A stretch of 64,000 bases of DNA from positions 186,001 to 250,000 of the forward strand of contig NZ_LZRK01000004.1 of assembly GCF_001687305.1 (NCBI RefSeq), given 5' to 3'. This DNA is from Actinomyces vulturis. GTDB lineage: Bacteria; Actinomycetota; Actinomycetes; Actinomycetales; Actinomycetaceae. Shown here one piece after another: positions 26,634 through 36,259 of the stretch. The notes under the pieces were generated by a model that worked only from the letters and a program-made list of their open reading frames with translations, had not been told where the DNA came from and searched no databases. Position numbers and translations under genes: made by a program. Each line of letters opens with the position of its first letter. The first letter of the stretch is position 1.

Positions 26634-27962
26634 TTAGTGACTTGAGGTGAAATGATCCCACCCCATCTCGTGGGCCGGGTGTTCTCCTATAAGAACACCC
26701 GGCCCACGAGTGTTTTCTTTCTCGGAAAGACTGCCAGTGATATCAAAAGACTCAACACGGCCAATAATGCGAACTCCCCTAGAACGTAGACTGCTTTTTT
26801 CCCAGTTCTCAGGGGATAACGTAGCAACCAGCCCATGATCCTCTCCACCAGAAAGAACCCATGAACGAGCCAAAGCGTAGGCAGCTTCTAACTGAGTTCG
26901 ATTGATTGAACGTCGGCTCACCTCATCGGGATTCGTAAAAGGCTCTGGGGCAACTGGCAAGCCTGAGTGAGCGGAAACAGGTAACGATGTGTCCGAATAA
27001 TTTTTCGGTTTCGAAGCAACCGGTACGTGTCCATGTGTGACGAGGAAAAATGCGATAGGCAGAACAGCGGCAATATCAGTTGTCAGTCCCGATCGAAGTG
27101 AACAATCAGCATCTAATGGTCCCGATTCTGCCGACGCATCTGAATTGGGACTCGCTTCTATCTCTCCCCCTGTATCTGGTCTGCCTAAAGGCTCCAATGA
27201 TTCTGACTCGTCCAGGACCATGACTACGTTGCTTGCTTTAGCCATTCGGCTGAGGTCGCGAACGAGAGAATCAGATACATCCATCATCGCATTCGCTCCT
27301 GCCTGAGCCATTACTGGCCCCATGGCAAGCGGAGGCTCAGGCGCACGGAAGATCCGTAACGCCTCGGCAGCTTCCTCTTCACATCCTTGGCACTGCGAAG
27401 CCTCACTAATCCCCGCATTCATTAAGGCTAGACCTGCAGCGCTGCGGCCAAGAGTTCCCGCATGGATGATGAGATCACCCATCTGGGCACCTGTGCGCAC
27501 GACCGGACGAACACCATCAGGGCACTGCCCCATGACAGTCACTGAAATCATCAGTGTGGGACCAGCACTGAGGTCTCCCCCAACGACTCCGGCTCCGCAA
27601 TCATCGCAGGCACGGGCAAACCCTCGAGCTAGTCCTCGAACCCACTCAACAGTAGTCTGCGGTGGCATGACGAGCCCTACAACAAGTGATTCTGGAACGG
27701 CGCCCATCGCCGCGACGTCGGCAAGATTCTGCGCGGCGGCGCGCGCACCAATCTCCTCAGCAGTGGAAAAAGAGGTCACAAAGTGATGGTTTTCAACCAA
27801 GACATCCGTGCTGACACACATTTGCTGACTGGGCACAGCAAGAACTGCACAGTCATCCCCCACATCAACTACTGCCGACTGACAACGAGGAAGGTGCGGG
27901 GTGAAGGCAGTAAGAAGTTCATCCTCGCTGACGTCACTGACCCGCACCTGATCCTTAGTCAT
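26634..27962 (-). CDS. thiL: Thiamine-monophosphate kinase with a long internal insertion
   Basis: Phosphorylates thiamine monophosphate to thiamine diphosphate. The AIR-synthase-like fold motifs are present: VDVGDDCAVL (near 32-41), STDVLVENHHF, NLADVAAMGA, VVGGDLSAG, MMDVSDSLVRDLSRMA and LSGGEDHGLVAT, ending in GWDHF. At 442 residues it is roughly 110 longer than usual: a Ser/Asp/Pro-rich insertion separates MMDVSDSLVRD from LSGGEDHG. The VSDSL motif has Ser where VSDGL is usual. It follows ddl after 14 bp. The last codons contain the terminator of the convergent lipoprotein gene. Confidence 0.9.
   Translation of the reverse strand: MTKDQVRVSDVSEDELLTAFTPHLPRCQSAVVDVGDDCAVLAVPSQQMCVSTDVLVENHHFVTSFSTAEEIGARAAAQNLADVAAMGAVPESLVVGLVMPPQTTVEWVRGLARGFARACDDCGAGVVGGDLSAGPTLMISVTVMGQCPDGVRPVVRTGAQMGDLIIHAGTLGRSAAGLALMNAGISEASQCQGCEEEAAEALRIFRAPEPPLAMGPVMAQAGANAMMDVSDSLVRDLSRMAKASNVVMVLDESESLEPLGRPDTGGEIEASPNSDASAESGPLDADCSLRSGLTTDIAAVLPIAFFLVTHGHVPVASKPKNYSDTSLPVSAHSGLPVAPEPFTNPDEVSRRSINRTQLEAAYALARSWVLSGGEDHGLVATLSPENWEKSSLRSRGVRIIGRVESFDITGSLSEKENTRGPGVLIGEHPAHEMGWDHFTSSH
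26667..26710 (+). terminator. Strong intrinsic terminator inside the thiL coding end
   Basis: A perfect 19-bp stem (arms 26667-26685 and 26692-26710, CTCGTGGGCCGGGTGTTCT and complement) with loop CCTATA, followed on the plus strand by TGTTTTCTTT. It ends the plus-strand lipoprotein transcript. The DNA also codes for ThiL residues just before the conserved GWDHF C-terminus. Confidence 0.88.
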
Positions 27963-27976
27963 GATTGGTTGTGTCC

Positions 27977-29206
27977 TCAGCGGTTCACCGACAAAGGCCG
28001 TTCGAGAGCCAAATCAATTAACTCGCTAACTAGGCTGGAGTAATCCAGACCGCCTACCTGCCACATGTAGGGATACATGGAGAAGGGGGTGAAGCCAGGC
28101 ATCGTATTGATTTCGTTAACAATCACGGCTCCCTGGTTAGTCAGGAAGAAATCCACGCGGGCAAGACCTTCACCATCGATCGCTGCGAAAGCGCGGGCCG
28201 CAGTGCGCATGAGTAAGTCACGCTCAGAATTTTCCATAGGCGCCGGACACACCATGGATACCGCATCATGAGCAACATACTTGGTCTCATAATCGTAGAA
28301 CTCACCGGCACCTTGGGAGGCATCCATAACGATTTCTCCAGGAGGAGCCACACGAGTCTGTCCCGGCTCATGACCGGCGAGAACCGCCACCTCAATTTCG
28401 CGACCCACAATACCTGATTCCACAAGTACCTTAGGGTCAACCGTGCGAGCAATCTCGATAGCCTTTTCCAGGTCTTCACGACGGTCAACCTTAGTAATCC
28501 CCAAAGATGAACCTGCGCGTGAAGGCTTCACGAATACAGGGTAATCCAATGCCTGGCAAGCATCGAGAACAGCGGCTCGGTCGGTAAGCCATCGTTCGTC
28601 ATTCACGGCCACATAAGGTGCTGTAGGAATACCTGCAGCGGTCAGCATGATTTTAGTGACCTGTTTATCCATTGCAGCAGCAGATGCCAAGACACCGCAT
28701 CCCACGTATCGCACACCAAGAAGATCGAGCATGCCCTGAATGGTTCCGTCTTCACCACCGGGACCATGGAGAAGGGGGAAGACCACATCAACCTGACCAT
28801 AATCCTGAGTATGTCCATCAGGGAAGGTCACAGTGAGCAAGCCACCACTCATGGACAATGCCACACGCGCCAGACCATGTTCTTCCTCAGAAATGGTTAC
28901 GCCGCTACCGTCAGGGCGTAGTGCGTAATTCTCGGGCTGGTCAGACACCAACAGCCACTGTCCATCCGGAGCAATAGCCACGGGAATCACGTCATAACGT
29001 TCACGATCGATTGCACCCAGCACACCTGCGGCGGTGGCACAGGAAATCTCATGCTCGCCGCTCTGACCACCAAAGACCACAGCCACGCGGGGCTTACGGC
29101 CAGAGCGCTGAGGTGAGTCATCAGCGAATTCTGGACGGTCGGCGTCGTCAGGCATCAGTGGTGTGGATGCGCTGCCGGGCTGGGTAGCGGGATGGAAACT
29201 ATTCAT
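27977..29206 (-). CDS. ddl: D-alanine--D-alanine ligase
   Basis: ATP-grasp enzyme making the D-Ala-D-Ala dipeptide for peptidoglycan, 409 residues. VVFGGQSGEHEIS near 44, HGPGGEDGTIQGML, KPSRAGSSLGI and the metal-binding NEINTMPGFTPFSMYP are intact. The first ~38 residues are a Pro/Asp/Ser-rich extension before the usual start of the fold; ATG 29155 would remove half of it. Within the conserved gpsA-ddl-thiL order, although a plus-strand lipoprotein gene intervenes before gpsA. Confidence 0.95.
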   Translation of the reverse strand: MNSFHPATQPGSASTPLMPDDADRPEFADDSPQRSGRKPRVAVVFGGQSGEHEISCATAAGVLGAIDRERYDVIPVAIAPDGQWLLVSDQPENYALRPDGSGVTISEEEHGLARVALSMSGGLLTVTFPDGHTQDYGQVDVVFPLLHGPGGEDGTIQGMLDLLGVRYVGCGVLASAAAMDKQVTKIMLTAAGIPTAPYVAVNDERWLTDRAAVLDACQALDYPVFVKPSRAGSSLGITKVDRREDLEKAIEIARTVDPKVLVESGIVGREIEVAVLAGHEPGQTRVAPPGEIVMDASQGAGEFYDYETKYVAHDAVSMVCPAPMENSERDLLMRTAARAFAAIDGEGLARVDFFLTNQGAVIVNEINTMPGFTPFSMYPYMWQVGGLDYSSLVSELIDLALERPLSVNR

Positions 29207-29279
29207 GTCTCAACGCTACCGCCACTTGACCCACTACACTGGAATGCACACCGCAGAGGCCATGAGAAAGGTCAATCAC

Positions 29280-29954
29280 ATGTCCCATCACAGCCCCCGC
29301 CGTACACTTGCCGCTTTGACGTGCACGCTTTGCCTTGCGGCCATTGGTTTAACCGCGTGCTCGTCCCCCTCTGAGTCAGCCCCTGCGCCGTCGAGTGAAG
29401 CACCGAGTGCCGCTCCAGCGCCCACACTAGAGGTGACCACCTCCCCCACTCCGGTCGCTCCCATTTCCCCGAGTGCACCTGCCGATAACTCTGACGACGC
29501 CGAACCCGCCATTGCTTGGAAACACACCGACACGCAACACAAGGCCGGCGAATCTGCTCACTTCGATCAACCCACATCAGTGATGAATATCCGCACTGCC
29601 ACTCACGATGGCTACGACCGTATCGTGGTGGACATCAGTAATACGCCTCAACTGGGGTGGTTTGCTTCGCTATCCACTGAAGCTTTCACCGCAGGCAAAG
29701 GCGAGGCTGTTGACGTGCCAGGCTCACGCGTTCTCACTGTATCGTTCTCCCCCGTGAGCTGGCTGAAATCGGCGCCTGGAGCCATTACTGACACAGCCAC
29801 TGGCGATGCCGTAGGTCCTGCAATCCAGGGCTATGTGTACACGCCGCCATTTGAGGCGCAAGCTGACTTGTTCATCGGCATTGAGGGCAACGAATACCGC
29901 GTGTTCCAGTTGGATAATCCAACGCGCCTCGTTGTTGACGTCAAGCACCCCTGA
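29280..29954 (+). CDS. AMIN-like domain lipoprotein
   Basis: A 224-residue predicted lipoprotein. ATG 29280 has AAAGG eight bases upstream. The signal peptide ends in GLTACSS, followed by a Pro/Ser/Ala-rich linker of about 70 residues. The C-terminal domain has HDGYDRIVVDISN ... LVVDVKHP, the beta-rich pattern of actinobacterial AMIN-like (possible glycan-binding) domains. It is divergent from ddl and convergent with gpsA, with which it shares no operon. Function unknown. Confidence 0.75.
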   Translation: MSHHSPRRTLAALTCTLCLAAIGLTACSSPSESAPAPSSEAPSAAPAPTLEVTTSPTPVAPISPSAPADNSDDAEPAIAWKHTDTQHKAGESAHFDQPTSVMNIRTATHDGYDRIVVDISNTPQLGWFASLSTEAFTAGKGEAVDVPGSRVLTVSFSPVSWLKSAPGAITDTATGDAVGPAIQGYVYTPPFEAQADLFIGIEGNEYRVFQLDNPTRLVVDVKHP

Positions 29955-30090
29955 TTCTGCTCTGGTTTCTTTAAGGCATCATCTGATTACCTAGAGATGG
30001 CACGCCTAGTACCCCGGCGGAACATTCACTGTGCAGCCTGAGCCATTTGTACCGAAGGGGTCTTGGAAAGACGTTCTTCAGCAGAATTTC

Positions 30091-31260
30091 CTAGAGAACA
30101 GGGGCATGCACGCCTTCTGCCTTGCGCGGACGTGAAAGGAGACGATCAATGACGTCTTGCACGTCAGCACCGTGTTCAACCACAGCCACCACCGCGGCAG
30201 TAATCGGCATATCCACGCCATAGTGGGTAGCAATCTCAGCGATGGCTGCGCAGGACTTGGCGCCTTCTGCCACACCTTGAGACACGCGTGCTGCCTGCTC
30301 CACACTCAGGCCCTGGCCTACGCGACGGCCAAAAGAATGGTTACGGCTGAGCGGAGATGAGCAGGTGGCAACAAGGTCCCCCATGCCAGCCAGGCCAGCG
30401 AAGGTTTCCATGTCTGCACCAAGAACGGAGCCTAGACGAGTCATTTCCACCAAACCTCGAGTAATGAGTGCGGCCTTGGAATTATCACCGAAGTCGCAGC
30501 CATCAGCAATACCCACTGCCAAGGCGATGACGTTCTTAATCGCCCCGCACAGTTCCACGCCGAGCACGTCATTGTTGGTGTAAGGGCGGAAGTACCCAGT
30601 GGCGCACAGGCCAGCAACGCGTTCTGCTACTTCTTGGTTCTCGCAAGCCACTACCGTGGCCGTGGGCTGCTGGGCAGCAATTTCACGGGCGAGGTTGGGG
30701 CCGGAGACTACTGCAACGGTCGAGGGATCAACACCGCAGACGTCTGCAAGCAGAGTGCTCATGCGCATGCCTGTTCCCTTTTCGATGCCCTTCATCAAGG
30801 AGACGATGATGGCGCCATCCTCAATGAAGGGAACCATTGGCGTGAGGATTTCACGGGCTTGCTGAGACGGCACAGCGACTACCACCACGCTGGCTCCGCG
30901 AAGGACCTGCTCATAATCAGTACTTGCGGTGATGGAGGAAGGCAGTGCACGGCCAGGAACGTAGCGTTCGTTAGTTCCGGAGTTAATTTCGGCAGCCAGC
31001 GCTTGGCGCCGTGTCCACAAGGCTACCTGGCAGCCAGCATCGGCTAGGACACAAGCGAAGGTGGTTCCCCATGCGCCTGAGCCAATCACGGCAACATGAG
31101 TGGCTTCTCCCCCAGCGCGAGATGCATCGGCAGTTGTCGATTGGGTGGCACGGTGGCGCGAGGTAGACGCTGCCCCTTCCTGCACGTCCTGAGCGCAGCC
31201 ACACGCAGAGGAATCCGAGGTGTGTTCGTCGGGCACGGACATGCCTGCCTGGTCCTTCAT
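30091..31260 (-). CDS. gpsA: Glycerol-3-phosphate dehydrogenase [NAD(P)+]
   Basis: Reduces dihydroxyacetone phosphate to sn-glycerol 3-phosphate for phospholipid synthesis. 389 residues. Rossmann motif VIGSGAWGTTFA near 58-69, SLMKGIEKGTG, SGPNLAREIA, the catalytic region ELCGAIKNVIALAVGI and GLAGMGDLVATCSSPLSRN. A Ser/Thr/Ala-rich N-terminal extension of about 53 residues with CGC at 20-22 precedes the fold; no closer in-frame start is obvious. The adjacent plsC uses the product. Confidence 0.95.
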   Translation of the reverse strand: MKDQAGMSVPDEHTSDSSACGCAQDVQEGAASTSRHRATQSTTADASRAGGEATHVAVIGSGAWGTTFACVLADAGCQVALWTRRQALAAEINSGTNERYVPGRALPSSITASTDYEQVLRGASVVVVAVPSQQAREILTPMVPFIEDGAIIVSLMKGIEKGTGMRMSTLLADVCGVDPSTVAVVSGPNLAREIAAQQPTATVVACENQEVAERVAGLCATGYFRPYTNNDVLGVELCGAIKNVIALAVGIADGCDFGDNSKAALITRGLVEMTRLGSVLGADMETFAGLAGMGDLVATCSSPLSRNHSFGRRVGQGLSVEQAARVSQGVAEGAKSCAAIAEIATHYGVDMPITAAVVAVVEHGADVQDVIDRLLSRPRKAEGVHAPVL

Positions 31261-31363
31261 CTCGTCTGTCCTCTCCGTGGTCTCGTCATCGGTGACGCGA
31301 CAAAAGCATCGCTGCTTTCGTCAAATTATGGGGATTGTCAGGGCACTTCAGTAGTCAGCGGAC

Positions 31364-32173
31364 TCAGCGTAAGTCGGAGTGTGACTCGTCGGCTGAGTCG
31401 GTGGATTCCGGTGTGGGATCGGGTTTACGCACGCCGATCTTTCCCTTACCAGGGTTACCGTCATAGGCGAAATCGTAGGGGCGCGGGGCTTGTTCTCCGC
31501 GCAATTCTTCAACGAGTTCGGTGATGGCCTTCATGATGAAAGCGGTGGCAGCACGAACGGCGTCACGATCGTTGTGATCGGTGCCGAAGGAACTCATATC
31601 GAGTGGTTCACCAATGAGTACCTCGACCTTTTTCCTGCCGAAAGGATGAATATGACGGGAGTAAGTGTCAAGAATATGGTGGGCTCCCCATTGGCCCATC
31701 GGGAGCACAGGAGCGCCGGTAGCCATGGCAAGACGTGCCGCACCGGTCTTACCGGTCATAGGCCACTTGAGTGGATCACGTGTCAGGGTTCCTTCAGGGA
31801 ACACCATGACGCATTCACCGTTGCGGATGTATTCCTCGGCGGCTTCCAGTGCGTGCCCAGCGCTGGTAGTGGCTCGCTGAACGGGAATCTGTCCACCGGC
31901 AGTGAGGATGGCCCCCAAGACGGGAACATCGAACAAGGTCGACTTGGCGAGGGAATGCGTGGGTATGCCAGCATCGACTAGCGCACGCATGGCGGTGAGC
32001 GAGTCAAGTTCAGAAATATGGTTAGCCACGGCAATGAACCCGCCTGAAGAGGGAATGTTTTCTACTCCACGCACGCTTTGCCGGCTCATGGCCTTTAGTG
32101 CGGGGATGATTACTCCCCGAGCAGCAAAACGGTAAAACGGGGTGAAGGATCGTCCGGGCACTGAGGTATTCAC
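31364..32173 (-). CDS. plsC: 1-acylglycerol-3-phosphate acyltransferase family protein
   Basis: Phospholipid acyltransferase of 269 residues. It has the catalytic NHISELDS (NHx4D, His52 and Asp57) and the substrate motif VFPEGTLTRD. It starts at GTG 32173, overlapping the murA stop by four bases (GTGA). A disordered Pro/Asp/Ser-rich tail ends the protein. It sits between murA and gpsA in the usual actinobacterial order. Confidence 0.92.
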   Translation of the reverse strand: MNTSVPGRSFTPFYRFAARGVIIPALKAMSRQSVRGVENIPSSGGFIAVANHISELDSLTAMRALVDAGIPTHSLAKSTLFDVPVLGAILTAGGQIPVQRATTSAGHALEAAEEYIRNGECVMVFPEGTLTRDPLKWPMTGKTGAARLAMATGAPVLPMGQWGAHHILDTYSRHIHPFGRKKVEVLIGEPLDMSSFGTDHNDRDAVRAATAFIMKAITELVEELRGEQAPRPYDFAYDGNPGKGKIGVRKPDPTPESTDSADESHSDLR

Positions 32174-33492
32174 TTGATGCGCTCCACTCGTGCGTCGAGA
32201 GCCTCAAGTTTTTCCATGAAGCGTTCGTATCCGCGGTCGATGAGGTTAATGCCCGAAACGTGGCTAGTACCTTCAGCTGACAGTGCAGCGATGAGGTGGG
32301 AAAAACCGCCACGAAGGTCAGGCACTTCGATATCTGCGCCATGCAGTGGCGTGGGTCCGGAGATGACTGCAGAGTGGTAAAAGTTTTGAGCTCCAAAGCG
32401 GCACTTCGCACCTCCCAGACACTCGCGGTAGACCTGGATATTGGCGCCCATTTTGTTGAGGGCCTCAGTGAAGCCGAAGCGGTTTTCGTACACCGTTTCG
32501 TGAACGATGGACAGGCCTTGGGCCTGGGTCAGTGCCACCACGAGAGGCTGCTGCCAGTCAGTCATGAAGCCGGGGTGGACATTGGTTTCCAAGGCCTGGG
32601 AACGTAGTTGGCCACCGGGGTGGTAGAAACGAATGCCATCATCGTGCACATCGAATGCGCCACCAACCTTACGGTAGATGTTGAGGAAGGTGGACATGGC
32701 GGTTTGACGTGCTCCACGGACGAAAATATCGCCGTGTGTGGCCAGTGCAGCACTCGCCCAGGAGGCGGCTTCGATACGGTCAGGCAGAGCAACGTGGGTG
32801 AAACCGGTGAGGTGGTCCACGCCTTCAATGGTGATGGTGCGGTCAGTGTCCACACTGATGATGGCGCCCATCTTCTGCAGCACGTCAATGAGGTCGATGA
32901 TTTCAGGTTCGACTGCTGCGCCGTGAAGGACGGTAATGCCCTCGGCTCGCACTGCCGCAAGAAGAGTCTGTTCAGTAGCACCGACGGAGGGATAGGGCAG
33001 TTCAATCTTGGTGCCACGTAGGCGACGAGGGGCAGACAAAGTGAGTCCACCATCAGAGCGGTCAATTGTCGCACCAAAATTCTGAAGGATTTGAAGGTGG
33101 AAATCCACGGGACGGTCACCAATGTGGCAACCACCAAGGTCGGGAATGAAGGCTTTGCCGAGTCGATGAAGGAGCGGACCACACAGGAGGATCGGAATAC
33201 GGGAGGATCCCGCATGACGACCGATATCAGCAATCTGGGCACTCTCCACGTCTGTGGGGTCAAGATAGAGCACGCCTGCGTTCTGGTCGATATCCACGGT
33301 TACACCGTGAATGCGCAGCAATGCACTGACTACTTCCACGTCACGGATCATGGGGGCGTTGCGAATGGTGGATTGGCTTTCTCCTAAGAGTGCAGCCACC
33401 ATGGCTTTCGGGACGAGGTTCTTTGCTCCTCGAACGGTAATTTCACCGTGTAGTGGGCGTGAACCTTCAACCTTCAGCACACCATCGACCAT
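32170..33492 (-). CDS. murA: UDP-N-acetylglucosamine 1-carboxyvinyltransferase
   Basis: First committed step of peptidoglycan synthesis, 440 residues. ATG 33492 has a full AGGAGG upstream. RGAKNLVPKAM holds the conserved Lys-Asn pair. Cys122 in LGGCHIGDRPVD is the residue equivalent to E. coli Cys115, the fosfomycin target, unlike the Asp found in mycobacteria. First gene of the murA-plsC-gpsA group; divergent from the IclR-type regulator. Confidence 0.96.
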   Translation of the reverse strand: MVDGVLKVEGSRPLHGEITVRGAKNLVPKAMVAALLGESQSTIRNAPMIRDVEVVSALLRIHGVTVDIDQNAGVLYLDPTDVESAQIADIGRHAGSSRIPILLCGPLLHRLGKAFIPDLGGCHIGDRPVDFHLQILQNFGATIDRSDGGLTLSAPRRLRGTKIELPYPSVGATEQTLLAAVRAEGITVLHGAAVEPEIIDLIDVLQKMGAIISVDTDRTITIEGVDHLTGFTHVALPDRIEAASWASAALATHGDIFVRGARQTAMSTFLNIYRKVGGAFDVHDDGIRFYHPGGQLRSQALETNVHPGFMTDWQQPLVVALTQAQGLSIVHETVYENRFGFTEALNKMGANIQVYRECLGGAKCRFGAQNFYHSAVISGPTPLHGADIEVPDLRGGFSHLIAALSAEGTSHVSGINLIDRGYERFMEKLEALDARVERIK

Positions 33493-33634
33493 GACGAACC
33501 TCCTATTTCTCGCCGGTGTGGTTGACCATAACCGGCTCGTCCAAGAATATCGGCTCTAGGCCAATTACTTCATTTATTTTGCGTGTGCCTGCTTACACTT
33601 GAAATCTCAATAAGTGGAATGGCAGTATCAGAGT

Positions 33635-34372
33635 ATGGACACTATGTCGGACGACGGTGGTAGCGGCGTCGGAGTCATCGATAAGGCCGCTACTGTTCTC
33701 ACCGCTTTAGAGGCCGGGCCCGCTACTTTAGCCCAGTTGGTTAGCGCCACAGGTTTGGCTCGCCCTACTGCTCATCGTATTTCTGTCGCACTTGAGTATC
33801 ACCGCCTAGTTACGCGTGACGCCCATGGCCGTTTTGTTCTTGGTCCTCGTATCACTGAGTTAGCCGCATCTGCTGGCGAAGATCATCTTCTTGCTGCCGC
33901 GGGTCCAGTGCTAGTTGCGCTACGCGATAAAACTCACGAATCTGCCCAACTGTACCGACGCCAAGGTGATATGCGCATTTGCGTAGCAAATGCCGAGCGC
34001 CCCGTAGGTTTACGCGACTCAATTCCCGTGGGTGCCACTTTATCCATGCTTGCGGGTTCTGCGGCCCAGATCCTCCTTGCGTGGGAGGAACCTGAACGCC
34101 TGCATCGAGGTCTTCAAAATGCTCATTTCACTGCCACGATGCTTTCCGCTGTTCGACGCCGCGGGTGGGCTCAGTCCGTCGCTGAACGCGAACCAGGAGT
34201 CGCCTCGGTCAGTGCTCCGGTCCGTAACGCTCACGGTCACGTAATTGCTGCTATCTCGATTTCCGGCCCGATTGACCGCATGGGACGTCAGCCCGGACGT
34301 GTTCATGGCGCTACGCTTATTGCTGCAGGAAAACGATTGAGCGATATCGTGGCTTCTGCTCATGAAGGATAG
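33635..34372 (+). CDS. IclR-family regulator, NdgR/LtbR-like
   Basis: A 245-residue regulator from ATG 33635 (GTG 33614 is also possible). N-terminal winged HTH (GVGVIDKAATVLTALEAGPA, LARPTAHRISVALEYHRLV), then the IclR effector domain with AQLYRRQGDMRICVANAERP, AWEEPERLHRGLQ and RRRGWAQSVAEREPGVASVS. These segments are very close to Streptomyces NdgR as I recall it, which controls leucine and amino acid metabolism. NdgR genes are normally divergent from leuCD; here the divergent neighbour is murA. Five bases separate its stop from the next gene. Confidence 0.88.
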   Translation: MDTMSDDGGSGVGVIDKAATVLTALEAGPATLAQLVSATGLARPTAHRISVALEYHRLVTRDAHGRFVLGPRITELAASAGEDHLLAAAGPVLVALRDKTHESAQLYRRQGDMRICVANAERPVGLRDSIPVGATLSMLAGSAAQILLAWEEPERLHRGLQNAHFTATMLSAVRRRGWAQSVAEREPGVASVSAPVRNAHGHVIAAISISGPIDRMGRQPGRVHGATLIAAGKRLSDIVASAHEG

Positions 34373-34377
34373 GGGCT

Positions 34378-35523
34378 ATGCGCCAAACGCTACTGATTAC
34401 AAATGATTTTCCACCTGTTGTTGGTGGCATCCAGTCGTATCTTGACGATTACACACGGCGCCTTGATTCAGAAGCACTCACTGTTCTGTGTTCTACTCCC
34501 CCAGGCCCTGACGGTGTTGAGGCGGGCCAAGAGTGGGATGCTCAGGCACCATTTGATGTGCACCGCATGAAAACATCAATGCTTCTTCCTACTCCTGATG
34601 TTGCTGCACAGATGCGTCGCATTATTGAGGAAAAACATATAGAGACCGTGTGGTTCGGTGCCGCCGCCCCAATGGGTCTGCTTGGTGGCGCAGCAAAGAA
34701 GGCGGGAGCCACGAAAGTTATTGCCACTACCCATGGTCACGAAATTGGGTGGGGCATGGTTCCTGGCGGTCACGCCGCAGTGAAGAAAATTTTCGCTGAT
34801 GCGGACGTTATTACGTATATCTCTCAGTACACTTTGTCAAAGTTGAGCAAACACATCGGTAACAAGCCGGTGGTTCATTTACCTAGCGGCATTGATATTG
34901 ATCGATTCCACCCCCAGGGGCGTAAGCGTCTGCAGTTACGTAAAAAGTACGGGATCGGAGAAGCTCCTACGGCTGTCTGCGTATCTCGCTTGGTTCCTCG
35001 AAAAGGTCAGGATGCGCTCATCGAAGCGTGGCCCCGTGTGGTGGAGCAGATTTCTGATGCTCGTCTGGTCATTGTGGGCTGGGGTGCATACGCCAAGCAC
35101 TTGGCGATGTTGAAGCGCAAGAGCCCAGTTCGTGACCACATCATTTTGACTGGTCCTGTTGATTACGATCAGTTGCCTGCCCACGTAGCTATGGCTGATG
35201 TCTTCGCCATGCCGTGCCGCACTCGTTGGGGTGGCTTGGACCTTGAAGGTCTGGGCATTGTGTTCCTTGAGGCCAGTGCCTGTGAGATTCCAGTAATTGC
35301 TGGTGATTCTGGTGGCGCACCTGAAACTGTCATCGAAGGCGAGACTGGCCTTGTGGTCAATGGCCGCGATGAGGATCAATTAGTTGACGCGCTAGTGACA
35401 CTGCTTGGAGATCCGCAGAAGGCGGCACGCATGGGCATTGCTGGTCGCAAACTCATGGAGGAGCAGTGGACCTGGCCTCACTTAGTTGAGCGCCTGGTCG
35501 ACGCTATCGATAGCCGCCCGTAG
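34378..35523 (+). CDS. GT4 glycosyltransferase, PimB-like mannosyltransferase
   Basis: A 381-residue GT-B glycosyltransferase. The N-terminal DFPPVVGGIQSYL and THGHEIGW, the donor-site RLVPRKGQDALIEAWPRV and the E-x7-E motif in EGLGIVFLEASACEIPVIAG fit family GT4. Overall it looks most like actinobacterial PimB', which adds mannose to phosphatidylinositol mannosides, but specificity cannot be proved by eye. AAGGA precedes ATG 34378; it is cotranscribed with the IclR-type gene. Confidence 0.8.
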   Translation: MRQTLLITNDFPPVVGGIQSYLDDYTRRLDSEALTVLCSTPPGPDGVEAGQEWDAQAPFDVHRMKTSMLLPTPDVAAQMRRIIEEKHIETVWFGAAAPMGLLGGAAKKAGATKVIATTHGHEIGWGMVPGGHAAVKKIFADADVITYISQYTLSKLSKHIGNKPVVHLPSGIDIDRFHPQGRKRLQLRKKYGIGEAPTAVCVSRLVPRKGQDALIEAWPRVVEQISDARLVIVGWGAYAKHLAMLKRKSPVRDHIILTGPVDYDQLPAHVAMADVFAMPCRTRWGGLDLEGLGIVFLEASACEIPVIAGDSGGAPETVIEGETGLVVNGRDEDQLVDALVTLLGDPQKAARMGIAGRKLMEEQWTWPHLVERLVDAIDSRP

Positions 35524-35562
35524 TTGACGGCGAATCGAATACTTGCGAACTTTTCGCGAATC

Positions 35563-36015
35563 TCAGCCAGTGTGTGATTTGCGCAGGTCTTCGATTGCTG
35601 CCGCGAAATCGTCGAGCGAATCGAAGGATGAATACACCGAGGCGAAGCGAAGGTAGGCGACTTCGTCCAGTTCACGAAGTGGGCCGAGAATAGCCAAGCC
35701 GATGTCATGAGAATCGATCTGTGCTTGACCAGTTGCGCGCACCGCTTCTTCAACCTTATGGGCCAAGAATGCGAGTTGATCATCGGTGACGGGGCGACCT
35801 TGGCATGCGCGGCGCACACCGACGATGACTTTGTCACGACTAAACGGTTCGATCACCCCGGAGCGTTTCTTCACCGAGAGACTCGAGGTCTCTGTGGTGG
35901 TGAAACGACGACCACACTGAGGGCATTCTCGTCTGCGCCGAATTGACATCCCATCTTCTGCGGTTCGAGAGTCGACCACACGCGAATCCGTGTTTCGGCA
36001 GAAGGGGCAATGCAC
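35563..36015 (-). CDS. nrdR: Transcriptional repressor NrdR
   Basis: Repressor of ribonucleotide reductase genes, 150 residues. I chose GTG 36015 because GGAG lies six bases upstream and the product begins HCPFC. The zinc ribbon uses Cys3, Cys6, Cys31 and Cys34 (CPFC, CPQC). The ATP-cone follows ([18 protein letters not shown] ... VEEAVRATG). No nrd gene is in the window, so targets lie elsewhere. Its position next to the LysM gene and lexA is common in actinobacteria. Confidence 0.95.
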   Translation of the reverse strand: MHCPFCRNTDSRVVDSRTAEDGMSIRRRRECPQCGRRFTTTETSSLSVKKRSGVIEPFSRDKVIVGVRRACQGRPVTDDQLAFLAHKVEEAVRATGQAQIDSHDIGLAILGPLRELDEVAYLRFASVYSSFDSLDDFAAAIEDLRKSHTG

Positions 36016-36259
36016 CGCGGGCTCCTTGGACAGTGAGTGACTTAGGTGTCCACGGTAGGCAACGTGAGCACCTTCATGCAAACGCGTTCACTGTTCCTCA
36101 GGAAATTCGTCTCTACCGCCGCTCACAATTCCGCTGTGAGAAACGCACAGCGATCACCCCGTCGCTCCCGGTGATGTTGCACATCAGATTCCTCCCCTCC
36201 TCACAATTACGCGCATATCAAGCGGAAACCCTGAGATGGAGTAAAACAACGAACTAAGT

